The position numbers and the translations under genes were made by a program. Below, one piece after another: positions 1 to 7,412 of a DNA stretch of 15,837 nucleotides. The number at the start of each line of letters is the position of its first letter. Position 1 is the stretch's first letter. Under the pieces are notes generated by a model, which had not been told where the DNA came from, searched no databases, and worked only from the letters and a program-made list of their open reading frames with translations. Source of the stretch: Bacteroidota bacterium (lineage in GTDB: Bacteria > Bacteroidota > Bacteroidia > Chitinophagales > UBA2359); the NCBI GenBank assembly GCA_020629895.1, contig JAHDCM010000021.1:1-15837 (forward strand), in the 5' to 3' direction.

Positions 1-230
1 ACAGTGTTGTTGATAACTTGATACTATGTCAGGGGCAACAAAAAATAGTCCAATTCAAATAATAAACAAAATAGATGAGTTGTTTTTTTAATAAATGCGC
101 TTGGTAAAATTTGTTGGTGTTAAATAAGTATGTGTTTTAGGTTGGTTAATAGTGGTTTGTAGTTGTTTTTATAACTTGATTAGAATTAGTCAAGCTACAA
201 ATTAAAATAAGATTTATTGGAGGCGATTTG

Positions 231-2378
231 TTATTCTGTAAGGTTTATTTTCTCTATCATTCTATTTCCTGTATCATCTATTAGCTCCAATAAATACAGT
301 CCTGATTGAATACCCTTGAAAGAAATAGGAAGCCTTTGTTTACTTCCATTTAAAGAAACAGGCTGTAAAAATACTTCTTGACCATTGATGCTAATTAAGC
401 GCAACATACCTGTACTAGTTTGCTGACTTTCTAAGTGTAGCCAAACAGGTTGATTGCTGTTACATGGATTAGGAAATACGTTCATTGTGATACTAGGGCT
501 AGGCATATTACTTATTCCTGATGCGAAAGGAATTCCATCCACTAAGATATTATCTAGCAATAACCAAGCTCCACCTGCCGAAGTCGTTCTAAAAGTAAGA
601 ATAATAGACTCGCCTGCATAAGCCGATAAATCAACGGTATCGCGCGCCCAGTCTTCTGCTTCGAGTATGACGGGAAAACGACGTGTACTCAAGCTATCTC
701 CTTTCTTGTGGTAAACCAAGTCTTGTGTTTGGTTACAATCTTTAGATACAAAAATTTGCAACTCATCTTCATTAGTGCGGTTAAAATGATAACTATAATC
801 AAACACCAAATAAGGATCATTCATCAAGCGAAGATCAATATTAGGAGAGACAAGGTCATCATAAGAACCAACGCCATCAAAGAAAACGTGAAAATAATGA
901 TTGACAGCCATCGCCCCATTGATTGTAGAGTCGCTATTAATCACATTCGTAATATAATGCCAGGGTACTGCCTCATCTGAATCCACAATTGTCCAAGCAT
1001 TATCAGTATAAAGTTCACTAAAATCTTCAAAATAAGGAGCCTGAACACCATCCCCCACATAAAAAGAGCGTTTTAGGGTATCTTGTACAGGATTAGCGTC
1101 CATTTCGCCATTCGGCATTGAAGTATAAGCTACTAGTTGATGCAAACCTGGTTCAAGAGAAGCAAAGCCAGCAATCACAGGTTCCGATTGATACGGTGCC
1201 AATTCGCCTGTCCATTCATAAATATTAGTGGCTCCTCCATCTATTTGATAATGAATTTGAAGTGAAGTAAGGGGTTTGTTACCTTTATTTCCGAATTCCA
1301 CAAAAATGGGAATATCAGTAAATAAACAATTATCAACAGTAGGAGAAATAAAATCGCTTATTTGTGCATCGTTATTAGCAGGAGCCGCACAACCTATTGA
1401 ACTTAAAATCCCTTTACGAATAGTCGCCAAAGCTGCTTCCATTCGTTTTACCTGCCCTTTGGTAAACATAATTCCACAGTCATCATCCGTATAATCCATA
1501 TAGTTCATATACATATCACTATAATTATTACAGCTAGATCGCGGAAAACTAGGGCAACCAAAATTAGCAGCTCTTTGGGTAGGCGTATCAGCTATATAAT
1601 CTTGGCTACAAGTATTCCCCCCATCATTATCAAACGTATGAAAAAGATTGAGCCAATGCCCTACCTCATGTGTCATCGTTCTACCTAGCGAGTAGGGTTC
1701 ACCAGCAATAGAAGGCCGTCCTACATAGTCATATCTACACACAATACCATCTACGCGCGCATCTGCCCCTGGCAAATAAGCCCAAGCTAAGGTACTAGAG
1801 GTTGCAATATTACAAACCCATATATTCAAATACTGTTTGGTATCCCAAGCATCCAAGCCACCTTCAGAGGTGAAATGCATCGGTGTAAAACTTTCAAACC
1901 CGCCCGATGCATCTAAATTTGGAAAATTAATACGATTTGTTTCGGTACGCGTAATACCCGTAGTCGGATTACCATTAGGATCACGAGAAGCCAAACAGAA
2001 CTCAATATTAGCAGTGCCTACTACATCTTCAAAATAATCAGGCACATTTGCAATATCCACATTCAAACCCGAATAATCTTCATTCAATACATCCATTTGA
2101 CTATAAATAAGCGAATCATGAATGTTTTGTTCGGCTGTTTTATACAATACGTGAAAAACAACAGGAATAGTGATCGTTGCTTGATTACTTCCATCCTTCT
2201 CAGCCATTTGAATATAATAATCAGTGGTTGCTTTTTCAATTTCCGCGCGTCGTTCTACAAAATCAGGTTCATACTCTTCCAGATATTCCAGAATTTTAGT
2301 GGTGCCGCAAGGGGCTTGCGCTCGTAAAAAGAAAGGGCTAACTAGCAAAAAAAGAAGAAGTAAAGGATGTCGTTTCAT
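231..2378 (-). CDS. Secreted pappalysin-like (M43) zinc metalloprotease with T9SS C-terminal sorting domain
   Basis: Predicted 715-residue secreted protease. I start at the ATG at 2378 rather than the ATG 39 bases upstream, because the protein then opens with a classical signal peptide (MKRHPLLLLFLL..., likely cut after AQA near residue 22). The catalytic motif HEVGHWLNLFH is at about 237-247, with the three zinc-binding histidines and the glutamate intact. A Met-turn candidate (NYMDY) lies near 292-296. After the protease domain comes a CARDB-like beta domain (about 335-442), a MAM/jelly-roll-like region (about 447-617), and a Por/T9SS type A sorting domain (about 633-715, FPNP motif near 635). 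The family cleaves proteins outside the cell; T9SS exports the protein across the outer membrane and removes the tail. Asn replaces the usual metzincin Gly inside the zinc motif, which as I recall is common in Bacteroidota members. It appears to be a single-gene unit. The substrate is unknown. Confidence 0.92.
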   Translation of the reverse strand: MKRHPLLLLFLLVSPFFLRAQAPCGTTKILEYLEEYEPDFVERRAEIEKATTDYYIQMAEKDGSNQATITIPVVFHVLYKTAEQNIHDSLIYSQMDVLNEDYSGLNVDIANVPDYFEDVVGTANIEFCLASRDPNGNPTTGITRTETNRINFPNLDASGGFESFTPMHFTSEGGLDAWDTKQYLNIWVCNIATSSTLAWAYLPGADARVDGIVCRYDYVGRPSIAGEPYSLGRTMTHEVGHWLNLFHTFDNDGGNTCSQDYIADTPTQRAANFGCPSFPRSSCNNYSDMYMNYMDYTDDDCGIMFTKGQVKRMEAALATIRKGILSSIGCAAPANNDAQISDFISPTVDNCLFTDIPIFVEFGNKGNKPLTSLQIHYQIDGGATNIYEWTGELAPYQSEPVIAGFASLEPGLHQLVAYTSMPNGEMDANPVQDTLKRSFYVGDGVQAPYFEDFSELYTDNAWTIVDSDEAVPWHYITNVINSDSTINGAMAVNHYFHVFFDGVGSYDDLVSPNIDLRLMNDPYLVFDYSYHFNRTNEDELQIFVSKDCNQTQDLVYHKKGDSLSTRRFPVILEAEDWARDTVDLSAYAGESIILTFRTTSAGGAWLLLDNILVDGIPFASGISNMPSPSITMNVFPNPCNSNQPVWLHLESQQTSTGMLRLISINGQEVFLQPVSLNGSKQRLPISFKGIQSGLYLLELIDDTGNRMIEKINLTE

Positions 2379-2487
2379 GATGTGAAAATCGTGTGTGTAA
2401 AATGAAAGCAAATTCACATCTAATATAAGTTTTTTAAGGGAAGTATTACAACTACTCTATTATTCCAGACATAATAACTCATTTTAT

Positions 2488-2691
2488 GGGCGTATCCTTT
2501 TTTCGCCTCGCCTATCAATGCATATATGCATCGACAGGCACGAAGCGAAAAAAGGTCGGGCTATCCACTTGTAGTTGGCTCACAGCCACTAGTTCAGCAT
2601 AGTTCTAGCGGTGTCTTCCTTCGTCAGCCCCGCTAGTCCTTGCTTCACAAAGCGGCTGTTTCGCCAAGCTACCGTTACTATCCCTTACGCA
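2488..2691. repeat. Structured dispersed repeat, copy 1
   Basis: This 204-base element shares its frame with copy 2 at 10506-10751. It opens with GGGCGT, followed by a long hairpin arm. Bases 2496-2506 pair perfectly with 2545-2555. After one C.A mismatch, two more pairs and a 2-base bulge, 2510-2524 pairs with 2525-2539 with two A.C mismatches. The conserved core follows: GGTCGGGCTATCC (2554-2566), TTGTAGTTG (2569-2577), stem CTAGCGG/CCGCTAG (2605-2611 with 2630-2636) around GTGTCTTCCTTCGTCAGCCC (2611-2630), CAAGCTACC (2665-2673), TACTATCCCT (2676-2685) and terminal ACGCA. The last bases overlap the end of the hydrolase gene. Elements of this kind recur, from memory, in many Bacteroidota genomes; I cannot name the family. 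Function is unknown: a non-autonomous mobile repeat or a structured RNA are both possible. Confidence 0.85.
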
Positions 2692-3625
2692 AAAAAACCT
2701 CTGCCATCATGCACCTGACACTACCCCCGCCATATTTCTCAATGGTAGGAATAGAAATGGGTAATAAGCGATCATTATATTTTTGAAGTATGGCCAATTG
2801 TTCCGGACGAAGTACATCATAAGAAGCCTTAGACAAAACGAGTATGCGCTTCCCTTTACTTGTTTCAAGCTGCAACATATTGCCTGCAAAAGCATTCATT
2901 TGCTCAAAACTTAATGTAATAATTTCACGTCCACTCAAAGCCAATTCACGAACCACCATTTCGCGTTCTACGGCATTGTTAATCGCCTCTAAGCAAATAA
3001 TGGCAAAATCAACCCCTATACACATTAATACATTCGTGTGATAAATAGGCTGTTTATGTTGATCAAGGGCAGTAAAGGAAATGGGTTGATAGCCTGTAAG
3101 CTCACTCCATTGTGCTAAAACTTTACTATTAGTACGGGTAGATAGACAAGCGTATGCTTTTTTTGAAAGGTGATCAAGTACTAAACTACCTGTTCCTTCT
3201 AAAAATAAAGCACTCGCTTCATTATCTGTGGCGATGTCTACAACATTGTCAACAGTAAATCCATGTTTAGTTTTTAAATCAACAACAATATCCATACGTC
3301 GTTCAGCTCGTCTGCTAGGTGCTTCCATCGGATATACGATCACCTGGCCATCATCGTGAAATGAAATCCAATTATTCGGAAAAATAGCATCAGGAGTAAA
3401 GGGCTTAGGGTGATCTTCAACAACAATAACGTGAATGCCTGCTTTTTTTAGCTTTGATACAAAGTTGTCAAACTCTTTTAAAGCTTTTTGCTGAATTTTA
3501 TCACTAGTTTCCTCACGGTTTTGTTGTTGAAATGCATTAGATCCCATCGTTTCTTCATTCAGGTCGAAACGATAAGGGCGTATCATTAATATATGCTTGG
3601 TTATTTGTCTTTGAAGACCGATCAT
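2678..3625 (-). CDS. ctlX: CtlX-type citrulline/arginine hydrolase (amidinotransferase superfamily)
   Basis: A 315-residue cytosolic enzyme of the guanidino-group-modifying (arginine deiminase / amidinotransferase) fold, closest to the group annotated as citrulline utilisation hydrolase CtlX. Visible signatures are HILMIRP (11-17), the PDAIFPNNW substrate-side motif (78-86), FLEGTGS (141-147, catalytic acid E143), YHTNV with the catalytic His196, and GGGSVRC with the nucleophile Cys305 near the C terminus. All expected catalytic residues are present, so it should be active. The exact substrate (citrulline, arginine or another guanidino/ureido compound) cannot be read from sequence. The ATG at 3625 gives a natural start. 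The stop codon and last three residues (Arg-Lys-Gly) lie within dispersed repeat copy 1. It is divergent from the DMT exporter and has its own promoter candidate at 3686-3716. Confidence 0.85.
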   Translation of the reverse strand: MIGLQRQITKHILMIRPYRFDLNEETMGSNAFQQQNREETSDKIQQKALKEFDNFVSKLKKAGIHVIVVEDHPKPFTPDAIFPNNWISFHDDGQVIVYPMEAPSRRAERRMDIVVDLKTKHGFTVDNVVDIATDNEASALFLEGTGSLVLDHLSKKAYACLSTRTNSKVLAQWSELTGYQPISFTALDQHKQPIYHTNVLMCIGVDFAIICLEAINNAVEREMVVRELALSGREIITLSFEQMNAFAGNMLQLETSKGKRILVLSKASYDVLRPEQLAILQKYNDRLLPISIPTIEKYGGGSVRCMMAEVFLRKG

Positions 3626-3685
3626 GTTAAGAATTATGAAATGAACTAAAATAAAAGGGAATTGTCATAATATTGTCAGGTTTTA

Positions 3686-3716
3686 CAAAGCTAGTGATTC
3701 CCCCTTTTTATACAAT
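3686..3716 (-). promoter_or_regulatory. Bacteroidota-type promoter for the ctlX-like gene
   Basis: Read on the minus strand, ATTG (3716-3713) is followed after 19 bases by TAGCTTTG (3693-3686). This is an exact match to the Bacteroidota -7 consensus TAnnTTTG, with a TTG -33 box at the expected 19-21 base spacing. It leaves a leader of roughly 55 bases before the ATG at 3625. The match is read from sequence; activity is inferred. Confidence 0.6.
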
Positions 3717-3769
3717 GATAAGCGGCAAAAAAATCACTCAAACTTGTCATTTTGCGCTACCTTTATGAT

Positions 3770-4678
3770 ATGAACGAAACTGTAAAGGCTCATTTGGCAT
3801 TAATCATTGTCAATTTAATTTATGGAGCCAATTATGTCATTGCAAAAGAGGTGATGCCCACCTATATTCAACCTTTCGGATTTATTGTCCTTCGGGTAAG
3901 TTTTGCCCTTTGTTTATTTTGGTTGTTTCATGCGTTTATTTCGCGTATCAGATCAGGGCTAATTCACAAAAAAATAGAAACAAAAGACTGGGGCATGTTA
4001 ATTGCTTGTGGCTTGTTTGGAGTCGCCATTAATCAACTCATGTTTTTTAAGGGACTATCTATGACAGCACCCATCAATGCGTCGCTAATCATGATTACTA
4101 CACCAATTTTAGTGCTAATTATGGCTGCCATCATCATAAAAGAGAAAATTACTGCTCGAAAAATGTTTGGTGTGTTTCTTGGTTGCTTAGGAGCAGGTTT
4201 AATTATTTGGTGGGGAAGTAGTGGAGGTGGCCTTGGCGACAGTAGCCGTTTAGGAGATTTGTTTGTTTTTATCAATGCAAGTTCTTATGCCCTTTATTTA
4301 GTGCTAGTCAAACCACTAATGGCGCGCTACCACCCATTTACAATCGTCAAATGGGTTTTCTTTTTTGGATTTTTGTTCGTACTTCCGTTTGGTTGGCAAG
4401 AGTTTTCAGACATTCAATGGCATACGTTTCCACGTTTTATATGGTTATGTGTGATTTATGTAGTGGTTGCAACAACCTTTATTACCTATCTTTTCAATAT
4501 TTATGCCCTGCAAAAAGTAAATGCTTCGGTTGTAAGTACGTATATTTACACGCAGCCAGTTATTGCAAGTCTGATTGCGATTAGTTTTGGAAAAGATAGT
4601 CTCTCACTACTCAAAGTAGTTGCCGCTATCATGATCTTTACAGGTGTGTTCCTAGTAAGTCATCAGACAAAAAAATGA
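3770..4678 (+). CDS. DMT-superfamily (EamA) membrane exporter
   Basis: A 302-residue inner-membrane protein built from two EamA repeats, with about ten hydrophobic helices. The first repeat starts at about residue 6 (AHLALIIVNLIYGANYVIAK, a typical EamA opening) and the second near residue 150 after the Gly-rich loop WWGSSGGGLGDSSRLGD. The tail ends in HQTKK, a basic cytoplasmic end. I use the ATG at 3770; an in-frame TTG at 3752 would add six residues of non-family sequence. Family members move small metabolites such as amino acids or nucleosides, usually outward; the substrate here is unknown. It is transcribed away from the ctlX-like gene and precedes yicC by 66 bases, so it may be co-transcribed with it. 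Confidence 0.88.
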   Translation: MNETVKAHLALIIVNLIYGANYVIAKEVMPTYIQPFGFIVLRVSFALCLFWLFHAFISRIRSGLIHKKIETKDWGMLIACGLFGVAINQLMFFKGLSMTAPINASLIMITTPILVLIMAAIIIKEKITARKMFGVFLGCLGAGLIIWWGSSGGGLGDSSRLGDLFVFINASSYALYLVLVKPLMARYHPFTIVKWVFFFGFLFVLPFGWQEFSDIQWHTFPRFIWLCVIYVVVATTFITYLFNIYALQKVNASVVSTYIYTQPVIASLIAISFGKDSLSLLKVVAAIMIFTGVFLVSHQTKK

Positions 4679-4744
4679 TAATTCACGAGTATTTATGCGG
4701 GTTTGGCAAATGTGTATAATGCTTATTAAAATGAAAAGATAGCT

Positions 4745-5623
4745 ATGATCTATTCTATGACGGGTTACGGTAAAGCATCCCACGTTTTTGAAGATTTAAA
4801 TATCATTGTTGAAATTAAAGCACTAAATAGTCGTTATTTAGACATCAATTTGCGTTTACCTAATAAGTATAAAAGCCAAGAGCTACTGCTACGAAAAATA
4901 CTCAAAGAACGAGCTATGAGGGGTAAAGTGGACGTGACCATCGTAACGGAAGGGACGGCATCCAACCAAAACTATACCCTTAATAGAGATGTTATTAAAG
5001 CCTATTATAAAGAATTAACGGCTATTACCAACGAATTAGAATTAACAGCCGTAGATGCCATGACCGTCATTATGCGATTGCCAGATGTCACACGTCAAGA
5101 TGCTACCGAATGCTCAAAAGAGGAGTGGGCAATTGTTGAACAAACGGTCAAGCAAGCAACAGAGGCATTCAACACATTTAGAGCTAATGAAGGGAATGCC
5201 TTGCAAAAGGATTTGCTAAAACATAATAAACAAATTGTGAATCATCTCATCACCTTAGAAGAAATGGCCCCTAAACGTGCCGAAAAATTACGACAAAAAA
5301 TTTGGGATAATTTACAAGAAAGTCTTGGTGCCGAAAAAGTAGATGAAAATCGTTTTGAACAAGAATTGATTTATTACCTAGAAAAACTAGATATTAATGA
5401 AGAAGTGGTAAGGCTGAGAAGCCACTGTCAATACTTCGAAAAGGAAATAAAAACGGCTAATGTTACTACTAAAGGCAAAAAACTTGGATTTATTTGTCAA
5501 GAAATTGGTCGAGAAATTAATACCATAGGAGCAAAAGCCAATTATGCCCCTATCCAAGAGTTAGTCGTACAAATGAAGGATGAACTAGAAAAAATGAAAG
5601 AACAAGTGATGAATATTATGTGA
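4745..5623 (+). CDS. yicC: YicC family endoribonuclease
   Basis: 292 residues, the normal length for the family. It opens with the hallmark MIYSMTGYGKA and ends with the conserved helix DELEKMKEQVMNIM. The YicC N-terminal domain covers about 1-155 and the DUF1732 C-terminal domain about 208-292 (LDINEEVVRLRSH near 215-227, followed by GKKLGFICQEIGREINTIGAKA in two short runs near 243-264). YicC proteins act in the cytoplasm as endoribonucleases involved in RNA turnover. The gene next to gmk is a widely conserved neighbourhood, which supports both calls. The start ATG at 4745 is fixed by the family N terminus. No Shine-Dalgarno sequence is visible. Confidence 0.95.
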   Translation: MIYSMTGYGKASHVFEDLNIIVEIKALNSRYLDINLRLPNKYKSQELLLRKILKERAMRGKVDVTIVTEGTASNQNYTLNRDVIKAYYKELTAITNELELTAVDAMTVIMRLPDVTRQDATECSKEEWAIVEQTVKQATEAFNTFRANEGNALQKDLLKHNKQIVNHLITLEEMAPKRAEKLRQKIWDNLQESLGAEKVDENRFEQELIYYLEKLDINEEVVRLRSHCQYFEKEIKTANVTTKGKKLGFICQEIGREINTIGAKANYAPIQELVVQMKDELEKMKEQVMNIM

Positions 5624-5661
5624 TCTTTTTCTTTACTTATTATTACATAGATAATTAAATG

Positions 5662-5694
5662 ATTGTTAACTATCTATTAAAAATAGTATCTTTA
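5662..5694 (+). promoter_or_regulatory. Promoter-like sequence ahead of gmk
   Basis: ATTG (5662-5665) is followed after 21 bases by TATCTTTA (5687-5694), seven of eight positions of the Bacteroidota -7 box TAnnTTTG. A transcript would start near 5700 and carry about 270 bases of leader, including the palindromic element at 5787-5843, before gmk. Two tiny ORFs (9 and 7 codons, from ATGs at 5703 and 5739) lie in this leader; I see no support for them as genes. Confidence 0.4.
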
Positions 5695-5786
5695 CCGAAC
5701 AGATGAAAAATATTAGAGAATGTCCTTTTTAGTAAAGATGAAAAAAGAAATGAGGTCATAATGTGACACTAGCTTGTTGTTAGTCA

Positions 5787-5843
5787 AGGCGTCAAACGTA
5801 GGCGATGCAGCGCATCGGCGAGGCTTTACAACGCTGAATAGCG
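5787..5843. repeat. GC-rich palindromic element between yicC and gmk
   Basis: A locally GC-rich block in AT-rich surroundings. It contains the hairpin CGATGC-AGC-GCATCG (5803-5817), a second small hairpin CGCT-GAAT-AGCG (5832-5843), and an outer GCGT (5790-5793) that can pair with ACGC (5831-5834) as an alternative. The base composition and nested palindromes look like a dispersed intergenic repeat or a structured leader RNA. Only one copy is in this window, so its repeat nature is a guess. It also splits the usual yicC-gmk pair. Confidence 0.4.
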
Positions 5844-5970
5844 ACAAGGTAGTCAGCATTATGGCCTTAGTTATTTATTCTTCTTTACTTATAGCTAAAC
5901 CTATGTATGTATTAGCATACATATTGTCAAAGCTGATAGCCACTTATTTATTGACCAATCTCATCAAATT

Positions 5971-6582
5971 GTGGAGGCTAAACTAATTATTTTTGCCGCA
6001 CCATCTGGAGCTGGCAAAACAACACTGGTAAGACACTTATTAAAAAGGTTAGATAACCTTTGCTTTTCAGTGTCTGCAACAACTAGAAATAAACGAGGAG
6101 CTGAGGTGCATGCAAAAGACTACTACTTTCTTTCGAAAGAAGAGTTTGTAAAACGTACCAAAGAGGATAAATTTCTTGAGTGGCAAGAAGTCTATGATGG
6201 TAACTTCTACGGAACCCTTAAATCCGAAGTGGAATCATTACTGAAGCAAGGTAAAAATGTCATCTTTGATGTAGATGTGGAAGGAGCCTTAAATATTAAA
6301 AAGGAATATGGAACAAGGGCCTTAGCTATTTTTGTACAACCACCATCCATCAATGCCCTTGAAGAACGACTGAAATCTAGAAACACAGAAACGCCTGAAA
6401 GCTTAAAAAAGCGATTGTCAAAAGCTGCCATCGAATTGGGATTTGCTCCTTTTTTCGATATGATATTACTTAATGATGATATTGATAAAGCCAAAAAAGA
6501 GGCCGAAACACTCGTTTATGACTTCCTAGAAATAAAAAAAAAGAAAGTAAATCTAATAAGTGAAGAAGAAGATCAATACTAA
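5971..6582 (+). CDS. gmk: Guanylate kinase
   Basis: 203 residues. The enzyme converts GMP and ATP to GDP and ADP in the cytoplasm and is essential for guanine nucleotide synthesis. The P-loop APSGAGKTT is at about 10-18, the GMP-binding segment SVSATTRNKRGAE at 33-45, YDGNFYGT near 75-82, and VIFDVDVEGA near 95-104. The C-terminal tail is basic then acidic (KKKKVNLISEEEDQY), slightly longer than in many homologues. There is no in-frame ATG upstream of the P-loop. GTG at 5971 places MEAKLIIFAAPSG exactly as in family members, so GTG is the likely start. The frame is open further back to 5899 without an ATG. Its last four bases overlap the end of apaG, which faces it. Confidence 0.94.
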   Translation: MEAKLIIFAAPSGAGKTTLVRHLLKRLDNLCFSVSATTRNKRGAEVHAKDYYFLSKEEFVKRTKEDKFLEWQEVYDGNFYGTLKSEVESLLKQGKNVIFDVDVEGALNIKKEYGTRALAIFVQPPSINALEERLKSRNTETPESLKKRLSKAAIELGFAPFFDMILLNDDIDKAKKEAETLVYDFLEIKKKKVNLISEEEDQY

Positions 6583-6977
6583 TTTAATATAATGGGTGCT
6601 TCCATTACAAATTCTGGAATCTTTACCCAAAAATTCCGCTGATCGGTTACCCGCTGCATTAAGTAACGACCATACATCTTCCCAATACTGGTTGTAAAAT
6701 GAGTGCCAGAAACATATTGATACCCTCCTTGTGGACGTAATATCGGCTGTTCCCCAACTACGCCTTCCCCTTCTACCTCTCTCCGTTCACCATAAGCATC
6801 CACAATATGCCAGTGCCTTCGCAATAATTGAATAGAAAAAGGAGTCTGATTTTCAATCGTAATTTGATAAGCAAACGAATAACGATCCTCGCGAGGGTTA
6901 GAGGCTCTTGGCGCATAAGCATTCAAAACACTTACAAGTACACCCTCTGTAATGGCAAATGGTTGAGATTGTGACAA
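6579..6977 (-). CDS. apaG: ApaG domain protein
   Basis: 132 residues, the usual size for ApaG, a single fibronectin-III-like beta domain. Diagnostic segments are YSFAYQITIENQTPFSIQLL (33-52), RRHWHIVDAYG (53-63), the conserved VEGEGVVGEQP (67-77) and YQYVSGTHF (86-94), with LMQRV in the C-terminal third. ApaG was first linked to cobalt/magnesium homeostasis in enterobacteria and its molecular role remains unclear; related domains occur in F-box proteins and PolDIP2. The only start that fits the family length is TTG at 6977, as a stop codon lies four codons upstream and the next Met is deep in the domain. It is convergent with gmk, with a 4-base overlap of the stop codons. Confidence 0.9.
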   Translation of the reverse strand: MSQSQPFAITEGVLVSVLNAYAPRASNPREDRYSFAYQITIENQTPFSIQLLRRHWHIVDAYGERREVEGEGVVGEQPILRPQGGYQYVSGTHFTTSIGKMYGRYLMQRVTDQRNFWVKIPEFVMEAPIILN

Positions 6978-6998
6978 AATTTCTTAATTTGGTATGAA

Positions 6999-7014
6999 GA
7001 ATGTAATTGCATTC
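6999..7014. promoter_or_regulatory. Palindrome just upstream of apaG
   Basis: GAATGTAATTGCATTC is a 16-base near-perfect palindrome (one T.G position per half), 22-37 bases upstream of the apaG start codon. It could be an operator half-site pair or a small hairpin in the apaG leader. No regulator is identified. Confidence 0.25.
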
Positions 7015-7097
7015 ATATTAAAGATACCTTTTCTATTGAAAAAGAAAAAATAACTAACAACTAAAAAATAAAAAGCACGAAAAAGATATAAGCTCTA

Positions 7098-7125
7098 AGA
7101 TGGTGTCAAATATATCAGATGGTGT
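7098..7125 (-). promoter_or_regulatory. Direct repeats flanking a -7 box (candidate operator/promoter for apaG)
   Basis: AGATGGTGT occurs at 7098-7106 and again at 7117-7125, 19 bases start to start, which is about two helical turns. Between them lies CAAATATA (7107-7114), which on the minus strand reads TATATTTG, an exact TAnnTTTG match directed at apaG about 130 bases away. No clear TTG -33 box is present at the right spacing, which weakens the promoter reading. Confidence 0.3.
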
Positions 7126-7338
7126 TATGTGAAATAGTCGCTTGCTGCCAATATGACAGGAAATAACAGAACCACATGACAAAAAAAGAATTTTATTTTC
7201 TTAGAGTGATTTTTTACGATTAGTTGTTTTTGTTAATAAGTAATGCTTTGTTTGTTATTGCATTAGCGATGCTTTTGTGTTGCTTTTTTATAAGTGAGAA
7301 TTCGATTGTTAAACTATTTTCGACAACTTATGTTCTGT

Positions 7339-7366
7339 TTCCTATTAAATCCTTTAGAAATAGGAA
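7339..7366. promoter_or_regulatory. Inverted repeat upstream of the AAA+ promoter candidate
   Basis: TTCCTATT (7339-7346) and AATAGGAA (7359-7366) form a perfect 8-base inverted repeat with a 12-base spacer. It ends 13 bases before the -33 box of the promoter candidate at 7380-7412. It could be an operator; a run of seven T (7376-7382) 9 bases downstream also leaves open a weak terminator. Confidence 0.3.
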
Positions 7367-7379
7367 TTAAGGCACTTTT

Positions 7380-7412
7380 TTTGATTTACCAATAGACGTA
7401 ATTTTACCTTTT
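7380..7412 (+). promoter_or_regulatory. Bacteroidota-type promoter candidate for the AAA+ gene
   Basis: TTTG (7380-7383) is followed after 21 bases by TACCTTTT (7405-7412), seven of eight positions of TAnnTTTG. It is the best two-box match in the spacer on this strand. It would give a leader of about 360 bases, which is long and suggests leader regulation or a second, nearer promoter. Confidence 0.4.

Noticed and set aside
1..230. Downstream region of the metalloprotease, with CTTGATTA/TAGTCAAG (178-197 approx.) as a possible terminator
   Set aside because: The stem contains a mismatch on the relevant minus strand and has only a weak T-rich tail; I see nothing firm here.
1639..1669. Gly to Asn change in the protease zinc motif as a sign of inactivity
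   Set aside because: All three histidines and the catalytic glutamate are present, and HExxHxLN variants are, from memory, common in Bacteroidota M43 proteases.
708..2327. Plus-strand ORFs of 66-90 codons inside the metalloprotease gene
   Set aside because: They are antisense to a well-supported protease, show no family features, and have composition expected from the opposite strand of a coding region.
3758..3772. TACCTTTA a few bases before the DMT exporter ATG, suggesting a leaderless mRNA
   Set aside because: Seven of eight positions match the -7 box, but no TTG lies at -33 spacing, so the evidence is too thin.
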